Source: Salinispora pacifica CNR114
GTDB lineage: Bacteria; Actinomycetota; Actinomycetes; Mycobacteriales; Micromonosporaceae
Assembly: GCF_000514775.1 (NCBI RefSeq)
Contig: NZ_AZWO01000040.1
Location: forward strand, 1-45,712
DNA: 45,712 bases
Reading direction: 5' to 3'
Part shown: positions 14,930-22,848 of the stretch, one piece after another
Layout of the letters: every line of letters starts with the position of its first letter
How positions within the stretch are numbered: position 1 is the stretch's first letter
Position numbers and translations under genes: made by a program
The notes under the pieces: generated by a model
Database searches by the model: none
Seen by the model: only the letters and a program-made list of their open reading frames with translations
Told to the model about the DNA's origin: nothing

Positions 14930-15466
14930 ATGCGGACCGACGACTTCTGGCAGCTGGTTGACCAGGCCCGGGCAGGGGGTGGGGGTGAGCCGGACGCGGT
15001 CGCCGCTCGGGCCGTGGCCCTGCTCGCGGCGCGGGAACCGGAGGAGATCCTCGGATACACGCGCCATCAGGCCCGGGTGCTGGCCGCCTCGCACCGAGTG
15101 GACCTCTGGGGTGCGGCATACCTGATCAACGGGGGGATCTCCGACGACGGCTTCCACGACTTCCGTGGCTGGCTGATGACCCAGGGACGCGAGGTGTTCG
15201 CGCGTGCCGTCGCCGAGCCGGACTCGCTGGCCGACCTGCCGCCGGTACGGACCGCGTCGTTGTCGGGTGAGGAGTTCGCCTGCGCCCGAATGCTGGCGGT
15301 GCCGTGGGAGGCGTACCGGAAGGCGACCGCGGCCGAACTGCCGGCGGACCGGGACCCGGTTCCGGTGCCGGACCTGAACGACTTCTGGGATTTTGACGAC
15401 GCGGATGAGGCTCGCCGCCGGCTCCCGAAGCTCGCCGCCCTCTTCGTCGAGCCACCGGGCGAATAG
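14930..15466 (+). CDS. DUF4240 domain protein
   Basis: The 178-residue protein fits the DUF4240 pattern: an N-terminal MRTDDFWQLVDQARAGGG, a middle GAAYLINGGISDDGFHDFRG and WLMTQGREVFARAVAEPDSL. Function of the family is unknown. The reading frame is open for 400 bases further upstream, but this ATG starts the domain exactly. The upstream part would overlap the APH gene's 5' end on the other strand. It is followed after about 190 bases by lepA. Confidence 0.82.
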   Translation: MRTDDFWQLVDQARAGGGGEPDAVAARAVALLAAREPEEILGYTRHQARVLAASHRVDLWGAAYLINGGISDDGFHDFRGWLMTQGREVFARAVAEPDSLADLPPVRTASLSGEEFACARMLAVPWEAYRKATAAELPADRDPVPVPDLNDFWDFDDADEARRRLPKLAALFVEPPGE

Positions 15467-15653
15467 TTCAGTAGCCAATGATGCGTCGGGCTGCCGGGCG
15501 AAACCGGCCGGCCTGCCGCGGAACGAGCCCGGTTCATCAGCACGGCGCGTTCGGGTTTGCCCGCGCAGCGGACCCATGAGCGTGGCGTGGGAGCATAGAG
15601 GGGGCCGGTGCCGCGCCGGCTCGCTCCACGTCAGTCGACCAGAACGGACCGCT

Positions 15654-17534
15654 GTGCCACCGACGCTCGATTCCGGCGCGAACACTCCTGGTGCCACCGA
15701 ACCGGCGCGTATCCGGAACTTCTGCATCATCGCCCACATCGATCATGGGAAGTCGACCCTGGCCGACCGGATGTTGCAGCTCACCGGTGTGGTCGATCCC
15801 CGACAGATGCGGGCGCAATACCTCGATCGGATGGACATCGAGCGGGAGCGCGGGATCACCATCAAGAGTCAGGCTGTCCGGATGCCGTGGGCGATTCGGG
15901 AGGGGGAGCGGGCCGGCGAGAGCGCCGTGCTCAACATGATCGACACCCCCGGGCACGTCGACTTCAGCTACGAGGTCTCCCGCTCCCTGGCGGCCTGCGA
16001 GGGCGCGATCCTGCTGGTGGACGCCGCCCAGGGCATCGAGGCGCAGACCCTGGCCAACCTCTACCTGGCGCTCGAGAACGATCTGCACATCATCCCGGTA
16101 CTCAACAAGATCGACCTGCCGGCGGCGCAGCCGGAGAAGTACGCCGAGGAACTGGCCCACCTGATCGGCGGCGATCCGGCGGACTGCATCCGGGTCTCCG
16201 GCAAGACCGGCGACGGTGTGCCGCACCTGCTCGACGAGATCGTCCGGCAGTTCACCCCGCCGGTCGGTGTGGCGGAGTCGTCGGCCCGGGCAATGATCTT
16301 CGACTCCGTGTACGACGTGTACCGGGGCGTCGTCACCTACGTCCGGGTGGTTGACGGGCAGATCAGCGCCCGGGACCGGATCAAGATGATGTCCACCGGT
16401 GCGGTCCACGAGCTGCTGGAGATCGGGGTGATCTCCCCGGAGATGGTCAAGGCGGACGCCCTCGGGGTCGGCGAGGTCGGATATCTGATCACCGGCGTGA
16501 AGGATGTCCGGCAGTCCCGGGTCGGTGACACCGTCACCATCAACGCGCGGCCGGCGGCGGAGCCGCTCGGTGGGTACAAGGACCCGAAGCCGATGGTCTA
16601 CTCCGGCCTCTACCCGATTGACGGGTCGGACTACCCGAACCTGCGGGACGCGTTGGACAAGCTCAAGCTCAATGACGCGGCACTGACCTACGAGCCGGAG
16701 ACCTCTGGTGCGCTCGGGTTCGGCTTTCGCTGCGGCTTCCTCGGCCTGTTACACCTGGAGATCATCCGGGAGCGACTGGAGCGGGAGTTCAACCTCGACC
16801 TGATCTCCACCGCGCCGAACGTGGTCTACCGGGCCATCAACGAGGACGGCGAGGAGGTCGTGGTCACCAACCCGAGCGAGTACCCGACCGGCAAGATCGC
16901 CGAGGTGTACGAGCCGGTGGTGCGCGCCACGGTGTTGACCCCGAACGACTTCGTCGGCGCGGTCATGGAGCTCTGCCAGGGCCGCCGGGGCACGCTGCTT
17001 GGCATGGACTACCTCTCCGCCGACCGGGTGGAGCTGCGCTACACGCTGCCGCTGGCAGAGATTATTTTCGACTTCTTCGACCAGCTCAAGAGCCGCACCA
17101 AGGGGTACGCGTCGTTGGACTACGAGCCCTCCGGCGAGCAGGCCTCCGAACTGGTCAAGGTGGACATCCTGCTGCACGGCGAGCCGGTTGACGCGTTCAG
17201 CGCGATCGTGCACAAGGACAAGGCGTACGCCTACGGCACCACCATCGCCGCGAAGCTGCGCTCCCTGATCCCCCGTCAGCAGTTCGAGGTGCCCATCCAG
17301 GCGGCGATCGGCAGTCGGGTGATCGCCCGGGAGACCATCCGCGCGATCCGCAAGGACGTCCTGGCGAAGTGCTACGGCGGTGACATCAGCCGCAAGCGCA
17401 AGCTGCTGGAGAAGCAGAAGGAAGGCAAGAAGCGGATGAAGATGGTGGGCCGGGTCGAGGTGCCGCAGGAGGCATTCATCGCCGCGCTCTCCGCGGACTC
17501 CGGGGGCGGCGGCAAGACGTCCGGTAAGAAATAG
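15654..17534 (+). CDS. lepA: Elongation factor 4 (LepA GTPase)
   Basis: The 626-residue protein has G1 AHIDHGKST (residues 27-35), switch I RGITIKSQ, G3 DTPGH and G4 NKID, then the EF-G-like domains and the LepA-specific C-terminal domain with GEPVDAFSAIVHKDKAY and KRKLLEKQKEGKKRMK near the end. LepA is a ribosome-binding translational GTPase active in elongation under stress or in initiation. GTG 15654 gives the usual length; the in-frame extension upstream is not LepA-like. A hairpin follows the stop. Confidence 0.97.
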   Translation: MPPTLDSGANTPGATEPARIRNFCIIAHIDHGKSTLADRMLQLTGVVDPRQMRAQYLDRMDIERERGITIKSQAVRMPWAIREGERAGESAVLNMIDTPGHVDFSYEVSRSLAACEGAILLVDAAQGIEAQTLANLYLALENDLHIIPVLNKIDLPAAQPEKYAEELAHLIGGDPADCIRVSGKTGDGVPHLLDEIVRQFTPPVGVAESSARAMIFDSVYDVYRGVVTYVRVVDGQISARDRIKMMSTGAVHELLEIGVISPEMVKADALGVGEVGYLITGVKDVRQSRVGDTVTINARPAAEPLGGYKDPKPMVYSGLYPIDGSDYPNLRDALDKLKLNDAALTYEPETSGALGFGFRCGFLGLLHLEIIRERLEREFNLDLISTAPNVVYRAINEDGEEVVVTNPSEYPTGKIAEVYEPVVRATVLTPNDFVGAVMELCQGRRGTLLGMDYLSADRVELRYTLPLAEIIFDFFDQLKSRTKGYASLDYEPSGEQASELVKVDILLHGEPVDAFSAIVHKDKAYAYGTTIAAKLRSLIPRQQFEVPIQAAIGSRVIARETIRAIRKDVLAKCYGGDISRKRKLLEKQKEGKKRMKMVGRVEVPQEAFIAALSADSGGGGKTSGKK

Positions 17535-17541
17535 CCGACGC

Positions 17542-17578
17542 TCGGGCTGACTCGGGGCAGCCGCCCTGGTCAGCCCGA
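17542..17578. terminator. Hairpin between lepA and the convergent lysozyme-like gene
   Basis: TCGGGCTGAC (17542-17551) and GTCAGCCCGA (17569-17578) form a perfect 10-bp stem with a 17-base loop. It lies 8 bases after the lepA stop and 12 bases before the convergent gene's stop, so it can serve both directions. Confidence 0.65.
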
Positions 17579-17589
17579 TCCGGTCGACC

Positions 17590-18444
17590 TCAGGAGGCGT
17601 CGAGGACCTCGGCGACCACCCGGGTGGGGCTCTGTTTGCCGGTTGTCGGGGCCCAGACGCCCTCCTCCGCGGTCCACCGTAGCCCTCGGAAGTGGACCAG
17701 TTGGACGCCGTTGTCCTGGGCGTGGGACACCAGCCAGTGCGCGTACCGCCAGCCGCCCTGCTCGTCGTCCACGGTCACGGTCAGCCGGGTCGGGCCGGCC
17801 GCCGCGGCCTCGGGGGCGAGCCCCCAGTCCAGGGTGAGCCCCTGGGCCAGCGCCGCGGTCGCCGCGGCGCCGCGGTGCTCCGGATCGTCGTTGACGGCGC
17901 AGGCCACCGCTCCGCTGGCCTGACCGAGCAGGGCCCGGCTCAGCACCTCCGACTCGTCGGCCCACTTCTGGTATGCCTCCGGGAAGGCCGAGCGCTGCAC
18001 CGTCTGGGCGGCGTCGGTCACCCGCATCTCTTCCCAGTCGCGCACCTTCGCCAGCGCGGCGTAGAAGGTGTTCGTCGCGTACCGCGGGTCCCGGATCTCG
18101 GCTGGCGAGCCCCAGCCCTGGCTGGGCCGTTGCTGGAACAGGCCCACCGAATCCCGGTCGCCGCCGGCCAGGTTGCGCAGCCCCGACTCCTGGTACGCGG
18201 TCGCCAGCGCCACCACGACCGCCCGTTCCGGCATGCCGCGCTGCGCCCCGATAGCCGCGATTGTCGCCGCGTTGGCCATCTGGCCGGCATCGAGCTCCAC
18301 CTGGCCGCCTGCCTGCACCGTGCAACTCCGCCCGGCGAACGGGAGCCGAATCCCGTCCGCGATGTGCCGGAAGGTGACGAAGAGCCCGACCATGGCGACG
18401 AGCGCCAGAACGACGCCAGCCGCTACGACTGCCCGAGTCCGCAC
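17590..18444 (-). CDS. Membrane-anchored lysozyme-like protein
   Basis: The protein of about 284 residues has an N-terminal transmembrane helix (VVAAGVVLALVAMVGLFVTF). A lysozyme-like domain follows (about residues 55-160) with TAYQESGLRNLAGG, whose Glu is the likely catalytic residue, then VGLFQQRPSQGWGS and DPRYATNTFYAAL. A C-terminal 110-residue domain is not assigned (LDWGLAPEAAAAG, GWRYAHWLVSHAQDNGVQ). Peptidoglycan cleavage outside the membrane is inferred. It is paralogous to the fragment at 2-232. GTG 18444 is chosen because AGGGGG lies five bases upstream. GTG 18450 and TTG 18474 are possible. No clear promoter was found in the 199 bases to the crotonase gene. Confidence 0.8.
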   Translation of the reverse strand: MRTRAVVAAGVVLALVAMVGLFVTFRHIADGIRLPFAGRSCTVQAGGQVELDAGQMANAATIAAIGAQRGMPERAVVVALATAYQESGLRNLAGGDRDSVGLFQQRPSQGWGSPAEIRDPRYATNTFYAALAKVRDWEEMRVTDAAQTVQRSAFPEAYQKWADESEVLSRALLGQASGAVACAVNDDPEHRGAAATAALAQGLTLDWGLAPEAAAAGPTRLTVTVDDEQGGWRYAHWLVSHAQDNGVQLVHFRGLRWTAEEGVWAPTTGKQSPTRVVAEVLDAS

Positions 18445-18643
18445 CTGCACCCCCTGTTTCGACGAGTCCGACAAGAGTAAGCCCCGGGTGCCCGTGAGCC
18501 GCCGGCCAGCCGGGGCGGCGCTGCCCGGGCGTTCGTCGGTTCGGCTGCCGGTCGGTCGAGGCGGCGGTGGGCGTCAGCCTTCCCGTGCTGCGCCGGCCAG
18601 AAACCCGGGGCTACCGCCCGTGCCGGGCCCGCCAAGAATCGGG

Positions 18644-19426
18644 CTACTGGCCCGGCACCCAGCTCGCTGGCCGCTTCTCCCGGAACGCCGACACGCCCTC
18701 CAGCCCCTCCGCGGAGAGGAAGTAGCCGGTGGAGAGGGCGGCCAGGTCGGTGAGCTCGCCCCGCAGATCGGTCGCGGTGGGGCGGCGGAGCAGTTGTTTG
18801 GCCCCGGCCAGTGCGCCGGGTGCGCCCCGGACCAGTGAATCGCAGTAGCGGGCGACGACGGCGTCCAACTCCGCCAGCGGTACCGCCGCGGTGACCAAAC
18901 CGACCTCGGCGGCCCGCTGCCCGTCGAATGTGTCCCCGGTCAGGTAGAGCTCGGCCGCGGCACGGGGCCGCAGTCGGGGCAGTACCGTTGCCGAGATCAC
19001 CGCCGGGATCACCCCGATTCGGACCTCGGTGAAGGCGAACGTCGCCTCCTGGGCACAGATCGCCAGATCGGCCGCGGCGATCAGGCCCAGCCCGCCGGCC
19101 CGTGCCGGCCCGGCCACCCGCGCCACCACCGGCTTTGGGCATTCCGACACGGCCGCGAGCACGTCACCGAGCATCCCGGCCGGCACCGTGCCGCTGGCGT
19201 ACGCGGCAGCGGTCTCCTTCAGGTCGGCGCCGGAGCAGAAGACCGGCCCGGCATGGTCCAGCACGACCGCGCGCACGGCGTCGTCGGCGACCGCCGCGGC
19301 GAGTCCGTCGAGCAGCTGGGTCATCAGCGGGGTGGAGAGCGCGTTGCGGTTGTGCGGGCTGCTCAGGGTGAGGGTGATCACCCCGCCGGCCGTGGCGGCC
19401 CGCACCAGCGCGTCGGGAGAGGTCAT
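18644..19426 (-). CDS. Enoyl-CoA hydratase/isomerase (crotonase) family protein
   Basis: The 260-residue protein has crotonase-fold landmarks: SSPHNRNALSTPLM near the start, CSGADLKET (oxyanion-hole Gly and substrate loop, about residues 64-72), and GPARAGGLGLIAAADLAIC for the second oxyanion segment. FTEVRIGVIPAVISATVL carries the acidic position usual in hydratases. It probably acts on acyl-CoA thioesters in fatty- or amino-acid breakdown; the exact substrate is unknown. ATG 19426 is divergent from hemW, with only 18 bases between the two starts. Confidence 0.9.
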   Translation of the reverse strand: MTSPDALVRAATAGGVITLTLSSPHNRNALSTPLMTQLLDGLAAAVADDAVRAVVLDHAGPVFCSGADLKETAAAYASGTVPAGMLGDVLAAVSECPKPVVARVAGPARAGGLGLIAAADLAICAQEATFAFTEVRIGVIPAVISATVLPRLRPRAAAELYLTGDTFDGQRAAEVGLVTAAVPLAELDAVVARYCDSLVRGAPGALAGAKQLLRRPTATDLRGELTDLAALSTGYFLSAEGLEGVSAFREKRPASWVPGQ

Positions 19427-19444
19427 GCGGGCACACTAGTGGCC

Positions 19445-20668
19445 ATGCCCGGTGTCCTACCAGAAGGCGAGCGCATCCCGGTGGATGGATCGCTGCCCAC
19501 AACCGCCCTGACCTCGGTGGGAACGCGGGGGTTCGGCGTGTACGTACACGTCCCCTTCTGTGCCAGCCGGTGCGGGTACTGCGACTTCAACACCTACACC
19601 GCCGCCGAGTTGGGGGGTGGCGCCAGCCGGGAGGAGTACGCCGACACGGTCCTCGCCGAACTCGCGCTGGCCGCCCGTGTGCTGCGCGGGAACCCTCCGC
19701 CCCGGGTCGACACGGTCTTCGTCGGCGGTGGCACCCCCACCCTGCTGCCCGCGGCGGACCTCGCCCGGATCCTCGACGGCATCGATCGCACCTGGGGGTT
19801 GGCCACCGACGCGGAGATCACCACGGAGGCCAACCCGGAGTCGGTCACCCCGCGATCTCTCGCCGCGCTGCGGACTGCCGGCTACACGAGGATTTCCCTG
19901 GGTATGCAGTCCGCGTCGCCCGGAGTGCTCGCGATCCTGGATCGGCGGCACAGCGCCGGCCGGGCCGTCGCCGCCGCCCGGGAGGCTCGGGAGGCCGGGT
20001 TCGACCACGTCAACCTGGACCTGATCTACGGGACGCCGGGGGAGAGCGCGGCCGACTTCGCCGCCTCGCTCGACGAGGTGGTCGCCGCGGGGGTGGACCA
20101 CGTCAGCGCGTACTCCCTGATCGTGGAGGAGGGGACCCGGCTCGCGGCCCAGGTGCGGCGGGGCGAGTTGGCGCAGCCCTCCGACGACGTCGCCGCGGAC
20201 CGCTACCTGGCCGCGGAGGCGGCCCTCGACGCCGCCGGGTTCTCCTGGTACGAGGTCTCCAACTGGGCGCGGACCCCGGCTGCCCGGTGCCGGCACAACC
20301 TTTTGTACTGGACCGGCGGCAACTGGTGGGGCCTCGGCCCGGGGGCACACAGCCACATTGGGGGGGTGCGCTGGTGGAACGTCAAACACCCCACGGCGTA
20401 CGCGCAACGGCTCGCGGCGGGTGCGTCGCCGGGCCTGGCCCGGGAGGTGCTGACCGTCGACGAGGCGCACCTGGAGGATGTCATGCTGCGGCTCCGGCTC
20501 GCCACGGGCCTACCGCTGGACGTGTTGGACCCCGTCGGTCGTGCCGGCGCCGATCGGGCCCGGGCAGCCGGTCTGCTGGCCGCGGCGGCGTATGGCGGTG
20601 GTCGGGCGGTGTTGACCCTGCGCGGTCGGTTGCTCGCGGACGCGGTGGTGCGGGACCTGCTCGGCTGA
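19445..20668 (+). CDS. hemW: HemW heme chaperone (radical SAM, formerly coproporphyrinogen III oxidase-like)
   Basis: The 407-residue protein has the radical SAM motif CASRCGYCDF (Cys39, Cys43, Cys46), VFVGGGTPTLLP, and the HemW/HemN landmarks TEANPESVTP and GMQSASPGVLAILDRRH. It has the HemW-specific Cys spacing C-x3-C-x2-C without the fourth Cys of true HemN. HemW binds heme and delivers it to target proteins. The C-terminal HemN_C winged-helix part is present. ATG 19445 starts the family N-terminus; a longer frame overlaps the crotonase gene. The 182 bases after the stop show no gene. Confidence 0.93.
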   Translation: MPGVLPEGERIPVDGSLPTTALTSVGTRGFGVYVHVPFCASRCGYCDFNTYTAAELGGGASREEYADTVLAELALAARVLRGNPPPRVDTVFVGGGTPTLLPAADLARILDGIDRTWGLATDAEITTEANPESVTPRSLAALRTAGYTRISLGMQSASPGVLAILDRRHSAGRAVAAAREAREAGFDHVNLDLIYGTPGESAADFAASLDEVVAAGVDHVSAYSLIVEEGTRLAAQVRRGELAQPSDDVAADRYLAAEAALDAAGFSWYEVSNWARTPAARCRHNLLYWTGGNWWGLGPGAHSHIGGVRWWNVKHPTAYAQRLAAGASPGLAREVLTVDEAHLEDVMLRLRLATGLPLDVLDPVGRAGADRARAAGLLAAAAYGGGRAVLTLRGRLLADAVVRDLLG

Positions 20669-20850
20669 TCGGCGCCTTCCGGTCCTCGTCGGCCCAGCGC
20701 TCACGAACCACTCGTATCCCGTCATCCAGTCGGGATGGGCAAATCGGATGATTGGTCGGTGCCGGTGTGGACCGCGACGGCGATGGGACCGGGCAACAGC
20801 GGAGCCGGCCCGGCCGGAACCCGTTCGGTCGGGATCCGGCCAGTCGGGCT

Positions 20851-21516
20851 TCACTTGATGAGCTTGGCCGACATCGGGTAGCGGTATTGCCGGCCCTCAT
20901 TCGCCCGGAGGGCGGCGATGATGCCGAACACGACCTGCATCACCACGACGGTGATGTTCGGCAGGAACAGCAGGCACCCGCCCACGAAGAGCAGGACAAA
21001 GGCGATTAGCGACCAGGTGATCTGGAAGTTGAGCGCCGCTTGGGCGTGCGCGCGGACGGCTGGTGACTGGTTGCCGCGGGCCAGGTAGGCGATCAGTGGG
21101 GCGACGAACCCGAGCAGACCAACGCTGATCAGTGCGCCGACGGCGCCGCCGAGGTGCGCGCCGAGGACCCACATCCGGTCCTCGCTGTTTCCGTAACCGC
21201 CGGGTGGGCCGTACCCTCCGCCGGGTGGGCCGTACCCTCCGCCGGGTGGGCCGTACCCTCCGCCGGGTGGGCCGTACCCTCCGCCGGGTGGGCCGTACCC
21301 TCCGCCGGGTGGGCCGTACCCTCCGCCGGGTGGGAAGCCGGCATCGCTGGGTGGATAGCCGCCGGGCGGTGGCATGGCGCCGGGGGGTGGGTAGCTGCCC
21401 GGTGGCGGCCAGCTACCCGGGTCAGATGTCCCGGGCATCGGGGTGGTGGGGTCGTCAGGACCCGGGCCGGGTAGCCCAGGCTCTCCGCCGGTAGGAGGGC
21501 GAGGTGGTTCCGTCAT
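20851..21516 (-). CDS. DUF4870 membrane protein with GYGPPGG repeats
   Basis: The 221-residue protein has a Pro/Gly-rich N-terminus (about residues 1-110) containing consecutive GGGYGPP units encoded by a perfect 21-bp tandem repeat. A DUF4870 domain follows with three to four transmembrane helices: WVLGAHLGGAVGALIS, LGFVAPLIAYL, and FQITWSLIAFVLLFVGGCLL with NITVVVMQVVFGIIAAL. RGNQSPAVRAHAQAALNFQ is the family signature. Function is unknown. The N-terminal tail is probably a disordered, cytoplasmic low-complexity region. The ATG has TACGGT six bases upstream, fitting a leaderless start. Confidence 0.88.
   Translation of the reverse strand: MTEPPRPPTGGEPGLPGPGPDDPTTPMPGTSDPGSWPPPGSYPPPGAMPPPGGYPPSDAGFPPGGGYGPPGGGYGPPGGGYGPPGGGYGPPGGGYGPPGGGYGPPGGYGNSEDRMWVLGAHLGGAVGALISVGLLGFVAPLIAYLARGNQSPAVRAHAQAALNFQITWSLIAFVLLFVGGCLLFLPNITVVVMQVVFGIIAALRANEGRQYRYPMSAKLIK
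21199..21324. repeat. Six perfect tandem copies of a 21-bp unit
   Basis: The unit GCCGGGTGGGCCGTACCCTC plus C repeats six times without a mismatch, with a partial seventh copy to 21334. It lies in frame inside the DUF4870 gene and encodes seven residues per copy on the minus strand. Perfect identity at synonymous sites indicates recent expansion. Confidence 0.95.
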
Positions 21517-21522
21517 GGGGTC

Positions 21523-21528
21523 ACCGTA
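21523..21528 (-). promoter_or_regulatory. -10 box of leaderless DUF4870 promoter
   Basis: On the minus strand TACGGT is followed by six bases and the ATG at 21516. Confidence 0.45.
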
Positions 21529-21685
21529 GGCGCAGGGGACAACCAGCCCCAGTGCGGCGCCATCCCGGCTGTCCAGATGATCACCTTAGGCGGACCGTCG
21601 GGTTGGGCGGCGGGCCCAGCCGCATCATTCGATGACGGTACTCGATCTTTGTTGATCATCGCGTTGGCGGGCGTGCCGACGTAGA

Positions 21686-21712
21686 CTGGCACTCGCTAGA
21701 GTCGAGTGCCAG
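21686..21712. promoter_or_regulatory. CIRCE operator (HrcA binding site)
   Basis: CTGGCACTC, nine bases and GAGTGCCAG form a perfect inverted repeat with the CIRCE 9-9-9 layout (consensus TTAGCACTC-N9-GAGTGCTAA). It overlaps a likely -10 (TAGACT, 21682-21687) and lies 45 bases before hrcA, so HrcA should repress its own operon. Confidence 0.92.
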
Positions 21713-21756
21713 GAAGCGCCTCGACCGCCGACGCGTCGCAGGAGGAGGGGGGAAGG

Positions 21757-22779
21757 ATGGGTCTCGACGACCGCAAACTCGCGGTGCTGCGCGCGATCGT
21801 CGAAGACTACGTCGCCACGCAGGAGCCCGTCGGCAGCAAGATGCTGGTCGAGCGCCACCAACTCGGAGTCTCCCCGGCGACCGTCCGCAACGACATGGCG
21901 GTCCTGGAGGAGGAGGGCTACATCCGGCAGCCGCACACCAGCGCCGGCCGGGTGCCCACCGACCGCGGCTATCGGCTCTTCGTGGACCGGCTGTCCCGGG
22001 TGAAGCCGCTCACCCCGGCCGAGCGCCGGGCGATCGAGCGTTTCCTGGTCGGCGCGGTTGACCTCGACGACGTGGTGCACCGCACGGTCCGGCTGCTGGC
22101 CCAGCTGACCCGGCAGGTCGCCGTCGTGCAGTACCCATCCTTGGCTCGCTCCTCGGTCCGGCACCTGGAGCTGGTGCCGATCTCCACGACCCGGCTGATG
22201 CTGGTCATGATCGCCGATACCGGTCGGGTCGAGCAGCGGCTCGTCGAGCTACCGGGGCCGATCCCCCCGGACGACGTGATCGATCTGCGGCAGCTGGTCA
22301 ATGAGAAGCTGGTCGGTACCCGGCTCGCCGACACACCGCCGCTGGTGCAGGCGTTGGTTGACGAGGTGAGCGGTGAGCTGCGCCCGGCCATGATCACCCT
22401 CTCCACCGTCCTGCTGGAGACGCTGGTCGAACGGCACGAGGAGCGCATCGCCCTCGCCGGCACCGCCAATCTCACCCGCGGTGGTCTGCTCGACTTCCAG
22501 GGATCGTTGCGCCCCATCCTGGAGGCGTTGGAGGAGGAGGTGGTCCTCCTCAAACTCATTGGGGAGGTCGAGCCGAGCGCGATGCGCGTCCGGATCGGCG
22601 ACGAGAACGAGATCGACAACCTCCGGGCCACCTCGGTGGTGAGCACCGGCTACGGGCCAGGGGTGACCATCCTGGGGGGTCTCGGAGTGGTCGGGCCGAC
22701 CCGGATGGACTATCCCAGCACCATCGCCACGGTTCGGGCCGTGGCGCGCTACGTGGGCGACCTGCTAGCCCAGAACTAG
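21757..22779 (+). CDS. hrcA: Heat-inducible transcription repressor HrcA
   Basis: The 340-residue protein begins GLDDRKLAVLRAIVEDYV, then EPVGSKMLVER and LGVSPATVRNDMAVLEEEG for the winged helix-turn-helix, and HTSAGRVPTDRGYRLFVD. The rest is the GAF-like dimerisation domain. HrcA binds CIRCE and represses chaperone genes; GroEL promotes its folding. ATG 21757 follows a GGAGG-rich ribosome site. A longer frame to 21706 would start inside the CIRCE element and is rejected. It is followed by dnaJ, 69 bases on. Confidence 0.97.
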   Translation: MGLDDRKLAVLRAIVEDYVATQEPVGSKMLVERHQLGVSPATVRNDMAVLEEEGYIRQPHTSAGRVPTDRGYRLFVDRLSRVKPLTPAERRAIERFLVGAVDLDDVVHRTVRLLAQLTRQVAVVQYPSLARSSVRHLELVPISTTRLMLVMIADTGRVEQRLVELPGPIPPDDVIDLRQLVNEKLVGTRLADTPPLVQALVDEVSGELRPAMITLSTVLLETLVERHEERIALAGTANLTRGGLLDFQGSLRPILEALEEEVVLLKLIGEVEPSAMRVRIGDENEIDNLRATSVVSTGYGPGVTILGGLGVVGPTRMDYPSTIATVRAVARYVGDLLAQN

Positions 22780-22848
22780 GCATTACCGTCCGGCCGGACC
22801 GGGCCGGCGGTCGGCGCAAGCGAGACGAACATGAGGACACCGAACGCA

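Noticed and set aside
21132..21494. Plus-strand repeat ORFs and the 21-bp repeat as CRISPR or a repeat protein
   Set aside because: The units are directly abutting with no spacers, and the minus-strand frame is a good DUF4870 protein.
21706..21756. Upstream GTG start for hrcA
   Set aside because: It lies inside the CIRCE element, and the family N-terminus begins at ATG 21757, which has a strong ribosome site.
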